Of a stretch of DNA of 64,000 nt, positions 35,493 through 46,129 are shown one piece after another. Below the pieces are notes generated by a model. It was not told the origin of the DNA and searched no databases. It saw only the letters and a list, made by a program, of their open reading frames with translations. This DNA is from Pseudofabraea citricarpa (taxonomy: Eukaryota > Ascomycota > Leotiomycetes > Helotiales > Dermateaceae). Location: contig JAPWGK010000019.1 of assembly GCA_029641185.1 (NCBI GenBank), forward strand, positions 124,001-188,000, in the 5' to 3' direction. The position numbers and the translations under genes were made by a program. The stretch's first letter is position 1. Every line of letters starts with the position of its first letter.

Positions 35493-36338
35493 ATAGAGGG
35501 TTATGTTTGAATTGCGAAATCCCAAAATCTCTTTGTTCATCTTTTGGTTTGGGCAAACACTTGGTGAAGGAGGGGTTTTACTTGACATAGCTACATAAAG
35601 CTAACATGGTGATGGGCATTTACTTGTCAATAAGGTTCAGATGCTTCTATATACCCGCATAGATGCAATCTCCACACTTTCCCAATTTTGAAACAGCTCT
35701 ACTTCTTCTACGATGCCTGCTTCGACATCTTTTAGCAATTTTAGCCACCTGATTCAAGACTGCCTGTCAATCCTCTATTTCTCAGGTCTAAGACGTTTTA
35801 ACGCTTTAAGATCTCACCAACACTATATAAATTAACTCTTTATCCCCATGCACAACGACTTACTAACATCATTTCCTTATCTTTGAGGCAAAATCCCTCA
35901 CTTCACCAGTGATACTTCCCATCTCTCATCGTGGTCACCGCTCAGAATGGAGACGCCAGATATCTTCTGCTCGAAATCATATCCTCATATGAACTCAATC
36001 ACTAATTCTTTATTCACCTCGTATACAAACACTTAGATTCTGAAGAGGGGCAGGTCATGATCTATGAAACAATCCGTCGCCTAAACCAACCAGAATTTAT
36101 CCTCGTAGCATGCGAGTCCCATATAGATGCGAGAGTCTTTGTAGCGTTTACCATTCTCGTGAACAACCAACCCCACGTGGCTCCCAAAATCCAGCTTCAA
36201 GAAAGGTCTGGAGTGCCGAGCGTTCCTATCCTCCACTACGTTTCCCTCTTCTCGACACATACTTTACTAGCCGTTTCTTCGATTGACATCGGACTGGGCC
36301 AGAGGCAATCACGATTCCATGTCACATCTTGTGATCTC
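35493..36338. other. Convergent gap with a weak promoter-like stretch
   Basis: The regulator and the kinase-like gene both end here. Within it, a TATAAATT box (about 35824), CT/CA-rich sequence and ATG 35949 look like a promoter, and an open frame runs from about 36033 to 36424 on the plus strand. That frame has no recognised domain and overlaps the 3' end of the opposite gene, so I do not call it a gene. Confidence 0.4.
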
Positions 36339-37358
36339 TCACACGGCATATGGCGACTCTTGGCCTCTCAGGGCAGGAATTCGATAAGTGAGAAATTTAG
36401 GAAGCGCTTTAAGTCCGGCTAGATTAAAATTGTCAGACTGGATATCGAGAGTGTCCAATAACGTCCCAATATGAACGCTTGTCTGGACGGCTTGGAGGTT
36501 CGCATCTAGCACCTGTCGAACGTCCGTTGGAATACCATCGAAGATTGCCTCCCAAAGCCCCCGTTCTGCAACCTCATATTCTTCCGGCATGCAGAACTCG
36601 CCACCAGTGAACCTCCCGATAAGATCATGAATTCTGGACAGCCCCATGCCGAAAGGGAGGTCGGACGAGAGTTCCCAATCGACAATCCCCGACACCTCAC
36701 CATCCTCCTGAACGAGGATATTTACATGATTTAGGTCGGCATGTGCGATGAATAGCGGAAGGATCTTGAGCTGATCTGAGTTGTCGAGGAGTCTTTGAAT
36801 ACTATCTCGGAAGGGTTTAATTTGATTGGCGCGGAGCAAGTTTTCCTCATCAATCATCGCCGATTGAAGCATCTTCAACTTCGGCACAATGGTTCTCTCG
36901 ACAATGGCAGTACTGTCGTAAGCGACGAAGCTACGAGAGAGGATCCTACCCAACGATTTGGCACATGCGATATTCAGTGCAGGATTACAAAATACAGAAC
37001 TTCTCCGCCACGTTCGACCCGGGATGAAGCTCATGTAATATGGCCATATTTCTTCACGATCTAGAGCTTCGTCCCTGATGTTCGCAATGTCAGGTACCAC
37101 ATCCCCAAGTGCTTGACGAGCACGTCGGAATGTCTCGATGTCGAGAGGTTCAACTCGAAGCTGCACAATAACCTTCTCGCCAGATTGAAGAGTCACAATT
37201 AAGGTCCTGCTAAAAAATCCTTGAATGTCCACACCTCGTGCCTTCGTGGCCCGGATATTGAGGTGGGACCGAGCGAGCTCTTTTGCCTTGGCAATCTGCT
37301 TCGCGCCTGTATTTAAGGATGCCGGAAGATCAGAGTCGGAGTAAATAAACTTTGTCAT
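36339..37358 (-). CDS. APH-fold phosphotransferase/kinase-like protein
   Basis: Single-exon 339-aa frame from ATG 37358. It has the aminoglycoside-phosphotransferase/choline-kinase fold signature: the Brenner motif HADLNHVN (206-213, catalytic Asp 208) and VDWE (226-229) as the metal-binding Asp. The N-lobe is short (VIVQLRVEP), with a glutamine where the ATP-anchoring lysine often sits, so activity cannot be assumed. Such proteins form large families in filamentous fungi and the substrates are mostly unknown. It is intronless among intron-bearing neighbours. The name kinase-like is from the fold, not from a known reaction. Confidence 0.8.
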   Translation of the reverse strand: MTKFIYSDSDLPASLNTGAKQIAKAKELARSHLNIRATKARGVDIQGFFSRTLIVTLQSGEKVIVQLRVEPLDIETFRRARQALGDVVPDIANIRDEALDREEIWPYYMSFIPGRTWRRSSVFCNPALNIACAKSLGRILSRSFVAYDSTAIVERTIVPKLKMLQSAMIDEENLLRANQIKPFRDSIQRLLDNSDQLKILPLFIAHADLNHVNILVQEDGEVSGIVDWELSSDLPFGMGLSRIHDLIGRFTGGEFCMPEEYEVAERGLWEAIFDGIPTDVRQVLDANLQAVQTSVHIGTLLDTLDIQSDNFNLAGLKALPKFLTYRIPALRGQESPYAV

Positions 37359-37747
37359 AATAACGATATTGAGATGAGAATGAGATTAAGAAACTCGGGA
37401 TGAATGGTGACCCAGCGGTGGCATGGCTAAATGAATAGTAGAGCGCCGTGAGATTTCCGAAGAGCTCTTCAACGCTTCAATGCTACGGCGGCCGAGATTT
37501 AACAAAACACCTAAGGTACCTGCAATCAAACTCAACCATTATATACTGTACATATTTTATTTTATAAAAAACATACAACAAATCTTCGATGTCCTTCGAC
37601 GAAAGTAAAAAGAAGTAATTGGCTTTCCGAAACGTTCGACTGACGTCACTAATTCGCACAGACGCGTCCACGCGATATAAACATGGGGAACCTTCCCATC
37701 TCCTGAACCCACACTAACCATCCCTCATTCTACTAACAGATGCCAAA
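37359..37747. promoter_or_regulatory. Divergent promoter with CRE and MCB-like sites
   Basis: Between the kinase-like gene and the DUF7726-type gene lie TGACGTCA (37641-37648, a perfect CRE/ATF site), ACGCGT (37662-37667) and GATATAAAC (about 37674), the last 70 bp before the plus-strand ATG. The combination suggests regulated expression of the DUF7726-type gene; this is inference. Confidence 0.45.
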
Positions 37748-38737
37748 ATGCCTCCTAAGAAAGCAAGACAGCCGCTGGAGCTTCTAGACTCTAACACTCA
37801 AAATCACAATGGTGAAAACACCGTAAGTTCAATGTCTCGCGACGCGTCTTCCGACACTCATAATCAACACAGACTACCAAACCGACCAAGCGCAAGGCTT
37901 CAGACATTGAGGAACCCCAAGCCCAAGATCTTCCTGAGATTGACAGTGATGATGAGAGGCTCTATTATATCACCGACAATTGCAATCAAGTGCGCTCAAA
38001 AATCCGCAATTTCATCGAATCGGGTGCCATGAAAGTTGGGCAGTTCCAAAAGGAGCTCGGGGTCAGCTCGCAAGCCTACACGAGATTTATGGGCCAGAAC
38101 GGGCCACAGAACGTAAACAGATCCCCACAGCCATTCTTTTGATCTTCAAAGACTGAGATCAGGTTTGATATAGGGATCTGGATGTGATACTTATTTTAAG
38201 GCACATCGATTCTTCACTAAGCGCGAATTGCAAGGTCTCAAAGCACCCAAAAAGAAAGTCAAGAAAGAAGCAGAACAGAAGACACACGACGTATCCGGGA
38301 TCCATCTCGATGGCGAATCCGACTGCGAGGTGCCAGTCTACGAGACCTGTGATGAGGTGCGAAAGAAGATCCGCGCACACCTCCAGAAACCCGACGTAAC
38401 GCAGGCTGCGTTCTGCAGAGAGATCTCCAAGACGTTCCCTGATGGCAAGAAAATCACATCCAAGACGCTGTCTGATTTCTTGGGCAAGAAGGGCCCATCA
38501 TCTGGCAACACGAGCGGTGCATTCTATGCGGCGTACGTGTTCTTTGAGAAATTGAGGATCAGAGATAAGAAGCCGAAGAGTAAATTTCGCCTGGAAATGG
38601 AAGATATTTATGATGGAAGCGGCCCGTTCAGCAATCATACTCTTGGCTTTGATACCAAACAGCTGCACAAGAGTTATCTCTGTCACGTTAGTGAGCGACC
38701 TCATGAGGATAAGTATGGCCGTGTGACTTTTCACTAA
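37748..38737 (+). CDS. Fungal DUF7726-type protein with two similar helical domains
   Basis: Three exons, 37748-37822, 37873-38112 and 38174-38737 (introns 50 and 61 nt), give 292 aa. A basic N-terminus (KPTKRKASD) precedes two related blocks. The first reads VRSKIRNFIESGAMKVGQF...FMGQN with a following AHRFFTKREL; the second reads VRKKIRAHLQKPDVTQAAF...FLGKKGP with AAYVFFEKLRI. A lysine-rich linker (LKAPKKKVKKE) separates them. The blocks resemble helix-turn-helix-like modules, suggesting DNA or chromatin binding, but no function is established. The family assignment rests on recollection of the sequence pattern. Confidence 0.72.
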
Positions 38738-39359
38738 GTCTTGAAGAAAGGCAGGATGTGTCCTAGTAATTTTTATGAGCGGGTGTTGAAAGCTGTTTAC
38801 TTAATCATTCTGGAACGATTTTTCTGCGGATTTGTATTTTTATATGGTTTGTTAGTATCTTGGGAGGCTATCTGCTGTGCAAATATCTTGTGGTATACTA
38901 GGAATTTTAGCTCAACAAAAGTTCACGAATCCGTGTACTCAAGTCCCAACTCTTGTATTAACAAAGTCAAACCAACGCCATCTATTCCACCGATAGAGAG
39001 AAAAATGCTGGATTGTAAGAAGATTCAGAAGACAAATGATGTTGTTTTCATATAGCTACACTTCTTATATTGATAACTACCACCCAAATACCTCGGTCCG
39101 ACAGCTTGGGAGCTTGGCTGGATGGAGTAAGTAATCATCGCTGCATTGTCACAGATTGTGGGGTAATTGACGACAAAACACCTCGATAGTTCAGTACATT
39201 TAACCTAGGTAAACAGATTCCAGACAAAAGTACAATAAGTGTTTCCATCTTTCTCATTAACATCGGGTTGCTCATCAGCTGTTTTACTCTCCTACAAGAA
39301 TCCTTGATAACTGTCTCGATTACACATTTCATCTCCTTATCTCGTCAATCATATCAATT
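38738..39359. other. Spacer between the DUF7726-type and dehydrogenase genes
   Basis: No coding signal is seen in these 622 bp. They should hold the 3' UTR of the left gene and the promoter of the right one. Confidence 0.5.
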
Positions 39360-40407
39360 ATGTCAGAGACACAATTGCGAGATTTTCCATCCATCTTCTC
39401 CCTGGAGGGAAAGGTCGTCGTTGTGACTGGAGGTAGTAGAGGATTGGGATTACACGCCGCTTCGGGGTAAAAAGACCAACCAAATCTGCCAATTAGTCAA
39501 GCATAAAAACACTACGAGTCTACGACTAACTCTTCAATCATCCAGTTTCCTCCAAGCCGGCGCATCCAAAGTCTATATCACATCTCGCAAGGCCGCTGCC
39601 TGCGAGTCGGCCGTAGCAGCTCTCAATGCCCTGCCCAACCTCCGTCCAGGAGCAAAAGCGATCTCCGTCCCAGCCGACTCATCCACGATCGCCGGCGTCG
39701 AGTCGCTCGTGCGCGACGTAAGCAAGACGACCGATCACATCGATATCCTCTTTGCGAATGCCGGTGCGACGTGGGGTGAAGCATTTGATACACATCCGGA
39801 TTCTGCATTTGCCAAGGTCATGGATCTGAATGTCAAGAGCGTATTCAATACAATCCGGCTGTTCGCGCCCCTCTTGCAGAAACATGCCTCGGTGCAGGAC
39901 CCATCGAGGGTGATTATTACGGCGTCCGTGGCGGGTATTGGTGTCGGTACGTTAGGGAAGCAGGCTACTTTTGGGTACTCGGCTTCCAAGGCGGCTGTTA
40001 TACATCTTACAAAAAACTTGGCTGTTGAGCTAGGTCCTAGAGGGATCTTAGTTAATGCTATTGCGCCAGGCAAGTTCTTTCTCACAGTTCCACTTTCATA
40101 TTTGCTATGGCTCTTCTTGTAAAACTATGACTTTAGCTTTGGAATATGATAATGCTGGGTTTGCAAATTAGGTTTCTTTCCTAGTAAGATGGCGAATGGT
40201 TTGATGGAGATGACTGGTGGTATGAGTTTGCTTGCCGCAAAAAACCCAAGCAAAAGATTAGGCGAGCCGGAAGATATTGCTGGCACAGTCGTGTTTTTGA
40301 GTAGCAGAGCTGCATCTCATATTAATGGAGCTGTTTTGACCATTGATGGCGGTGAGGTTTGGTCTCGAGGGGGGATGGCGGAAATGAAAGAGCAGGCAAA
40401 GTTGTAG
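39360..40407 (+). CDS. Short-chain dehydrogenase/reductase
   Basis: Three exons, 39360-39466, 39546-40069 and 40172-40407, give 288 aa, a classical SDR length. The cofactor loop is TGGSRGLG (about residues 22-29), followed by NAGATWG, the catalytic serine in ITASVAG, YSASK (Tyr/Lys) and the C-terminal NGAVLTIDGG. The second intron begins with GCAAGT and ends TTAG, a GC-AG intron; only this border gives the family sequence NAIAPGFFPSKMANG. The N-terminal 15 residues are polar. The substrate is unknown; the relatives include rhamnolipid-biosynthesis RhlG-like and 3-oxoacyl reductases. There is no biosynthetic backbone gene nearby. Confidence 0.87.
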
Positions 40408-40720
40408 ATATATCATGTACTGATGTAGTGAACCATATTATAAAAGAATCAAAGACAGAGAGTTCTTAAAGATTTCTTCCTATAAGTTAAGCGAGGGGCC
40501 TGACCGCTTAAAGAAACGATTATGATGTCCGGGTTCTTCTATTTGTGTTCTTAAAGCCTGGCCTACTATCGAGAATGCCTGAAGTGTAGGTGTACTTCTC
40601 CTTGGTAGTTAACTTCATATCTTTTTATACGTTATAGCACAACAAAAATTCCATCCCCCAAGCCACTTTCGTGCACTTCCAGGGGCTATCATCTGCCAAT
40701 CAAATAGTCAGATAGAATGG
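40408..40720. other. Convergent 3' gap between the dehydrogenase and methyltransferase genes
   Basis: Both genes terminate into these 313 bp. I see nothing else here. Confidence 0.6.
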
Positions 40721-42339
40721 TTACAGCTTCCTAGCAACCCAAAAACTAGCGTTGTATATAGTCGGCATCATGCCGCTGGGGTGATCTAGGTATGGCGCTC
40801 TTATACCAGATTCGTATTTAATAATCTCAAACCCAAGCTTTCCCACTAGCTGCAATACCTCGTCGTTCGTCAATTCTATACTTCCAGGACTCATAGTGCC
40901 GGGGTCTTTCGATTGTTAGTGAAATTAGATTTATATCGAAGCTGAACTTGCCTTGTGGTTGACCTATTTCATTTCCATCGTCTCTCGGGAGGCCATCATC
41001 TACTCCACTTAGGAGGCCCCGCCCAACATGTTCATTTGGCCCATCTTGCTGAGCTTGCCCATTTGATCCATTTGATCTACTTTGTCTATTAGGCTCACTT
41101 GTTCCATTATGTCTGGCTGATACGTCTTGTCTGTGCTGTGACGCATTCTGATTATTCGTGGGTGGACCTCGATGCTCAAAATGCCAGAGCAATGGTCCAA
41201 AATTAATGAGTAATCCACCAGGACGTAAACAATTCTTGATGGTTTCAAGATAGCGTATAATGTTTGGCGCAGTATCAAGGAAAAATACACATGCCACTGC
41301 GTCGAACTCATCCTTTTGCTCCTCCTTTCCATACGATCCCACAAAATCCCCTGCACCCATGGTCATATTTCCTGGGGACTCTGTAGAAGCTATTGCCGAA
41401 CTAACACATACATCCGGAATTTTAACTTGTAGGAGATGTGCATCACGAGATTGATGATTCGAAAATCCATGAATCCATGGATGAAGCGGATGAGTCTCAG
41501 CCTGCTGACAACCGTTCAAAATATACGAACTTGCAAGAAGCATGTGAAAGCTTATTTCATTCCCCTGGACATCAAATCCATCACGAGATAGCTCGAAAAC
41601 TAATCGTGAAAGACCAGATCCAGGAACCAAGACCTTCATCGAATTGGAATCGGTACGTACTGATCGCTCATCTTGCAAGGCCTCTATAACGCGGTTCAGA
41701 CTTGCGTCTCTTTCTGCAGATCCCTCTGTAGACCAATCACGATAAAACTGCCGAAGGGTTGTTCTAGCCTTGTCAAAGTCGCCAGTCTTCGCTTCTTGGC
41801 GCCAGTCATTGGATGACCCAGTCTCAGGGTGGAGGGGAAGCTGGAATGTGAGAAGGCCATGTTGTAGAATGGCTTCAGCAAGATCTGCATTCTTGTCAAT
41901 GGCATCATCTACCAAGTTCAGTGTATCGAGAAACGAAAATGGGGGGTTAGCGAGAAGGGTCCAATGCGCGTGAGGAAGGGCGTAGAAGTTCTGCCGTCGA
42001 ATATGCGTGGTAGTATGGTGTGCCCATTTTCGATACTGACTTTGAGTTGAAGAATTAAAAGTTAGAAAAGAGCCAGAACAAAAAGAAAGGGCCATGCATG
42101 GTAGCCGGATTGACGAAGGGTTTCCTTATCACTGGCAAGCATATCAAATTGTAATATTGCAGCCAAACTTCTAGACTGCGAAGTCAAGAACTCAAATGAT
42201 ATTCAAGGGATATAGAAGATCTTACTACTTACAAGAATGAGCTCAAGACGGCAAACAGAGCTTGCCTCTCTGACGGATCCATCATACTCATGCTTTCGTC
42301 CCATGACGTGCTATGGTTGCTGCTCGCAGGAGAAGCCAT
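40721..42339 (-). CDS. Carnosine N-methyltransferase homologue (N2227-like)
   Basis: Three exons, 42339-42233, 42039-40952 and 40905-40721, give 459 aa. Family signatures are QYRKWAHHTTTHIRRQNFYALP, the SAM loop VLVPGSGLSRL, GNEISFHMLLASSYILN, and the C-terminal block GIRAPYLDHPSGMMPTIYNASFW. The first intron is 193 nt and contains an extra ATG frame. The second (40906-40951) starts GCAAGT, so it is a GC-AG intron; a GTCAAC donor 13 nt upstream is a weaker alternative. Between GPLLWHFE and the last block there is an insertion of about 75 Asn/Gln/Ser/Gly-rich residues. Known reaction in animals and yeast: SAM-dependent methylation of the imidazole of histidine-containing dipeptides. Confidence 0.88.
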
Positions 42340-42703
42340 TTCCCGCGTGGTGTGTAGTAAGAAGAAAACTTATCACAAGTTGATAGTGCCATTCATGTTT
42401 GTGCACCAGGAAGAAGCTTATGGCCTGGATGTTGACCTGGATGTTGACCAGACGGAGGAAGGCTGACAACGAAGGAAAGCCGCTCGAGCTCAAATCGCCA
42501 TAGCCTTGCTGACATAATCCGTCTCGCTATCACCAGCAGCACAGAGCGCCTGCTGCTCCGGGTATCTGGGCGCCTCGCGTGCGAGCCCTATCGTCGTAGC
42601 GCGTTGGCTGCTTCAAGCTATCATCAACCGCCTTGCAACTGGGAGCCCTTCATCATCTTGTCTTCAGCAAGCACATTCCTCTCCCATCGACTCCGCAGCC
42701 TCG
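42340..42703. promoter_or_regulatory. Head-to-head promoter methyltransferase / PAP1
   Basis: Only 364 bp separate the two divergent start codons, so both promoters must share this segment. I find no CACGTG or CRE palindrome in it. The right half is CT-rich, as expected for a 5' leader. Confidence 0.5.
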
Positions 42704-44911
<2,208 letters not shown>

Positions 44912-46129
44912 TCTCCGTGCGAGGAAAATCCGTTCTCTTTTCGCTTCGAGCGTTCTCTAACTCGAATCTGTGCTCCAGCTGTTACCCATGGATTGGGTTA
45001 TGATAACACACTACTCAACAACCAACAGCTGCATTCCTCGCAGACTCACTTCAAAACTAATCCTAATGACAGCTTGATACCCAAAACAACCCTCACATAA
45101 CGTGACGACAGGGCTAAGTAATAACCGCTGCTTTCCATTTGTTTCATTCTTGGGGAGTTGACGACAGGAACTCACTTCGATACTTGATCCCTTCTGCAAC
45201 TGGCTAAAGGTTTGCCACACTTATTCACGGGGGTTATCGATGCATGCGCAAGCAAATGGACTGGGGAACTGGGGAAGATAGCGATCTCTGGTAACTGGCG
45301 CATGGAGTCTCATATGGCTCACAGGCCGATGTATCTAGAAAGACAAAATTCAACTGCATTGCGGGACTACGTGTCTCATGAAATCTCAAACTGGTCACGC
45401 ATGTAGAATATCACCTTGTGAAGGCTGTGTGATATGTGCAATTAGGTCTGGTCATGGAAAATACAGATTGGCAGGGTTCGACAAACATATGTCACATGCT
45501 CTCCCGTAAGGCATTACGTCACATGAGAAGTCCCCATGCGGCAAAGGTCGAGGCTATTCGTTTTCTTGGCAGTAGACCTGGATCTGGACGACTTCCATCT
45601 TTTGTATATCCTGCATGAGTATCTTGGCTGGTTTTCCAAAAAGTTGTCCCTGTTCCTCCATCGCGTCATTAGAAGAAGTTTTGCTACTGGCCACCCTAAT
45701 CTCTAATTCGCACATGCATGCGTAAGCACCAGCATCTAGGTCTCCCCGCCCTCGACCTGCCTACTTGTGTTCGAACGAAGCCTTGGACGTTGCCAACTAA
45801 GAATCGCAGCAAAAGTGGCTCCTCCTATCCGACCCAGAGCTGCTGGCCATCCCCGTCATAAGCAGAGCCTTTTCCGATACCTATTCCCTCATCCTCGCGC
45901 GACCGCCCGCGAAAGAATCTCTAGAAAGCTTACCAACTTACGCTTCGATACATTACCTTACTATAAGCATCGTGCGCAACTGCGAATTTACCAATATCTA
46001 GTCCATCGACAAAGACGAAGGCAAGAAAAGAAGGCTGCAGGACCAAGCATATTTGCTATCCTCCGAAAGCGGGGTCGTAAAGCATTTGCTGCTGCTTCCC
46101 AAGACAATGAAATACAAAGACGAACGACT
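44912..46129. other. Long leader/promoter region upstream of APP1
   Basis: This is 1.2 kb between PAP1 and the first ATG of the APP1-type frame. The frame of that gene stays open upstream to 45767 without any ATG; those 121 codons are arginine-rich and may be 5' UTR or a second exon of a longer form. A CT-rich stretch lies around 45730-45770. No other gene is seen. Confidence 0.4.

Noticed and set aside
37400..37500. tRNA-like D-arm (TGGCTAAATGAATAGTAGAGCG) in the kinase-like/DUF7726 promoter
   Set aside because: There is no B-box or closing acceptor stem nearby. Only one box matches, which is expected by chance.
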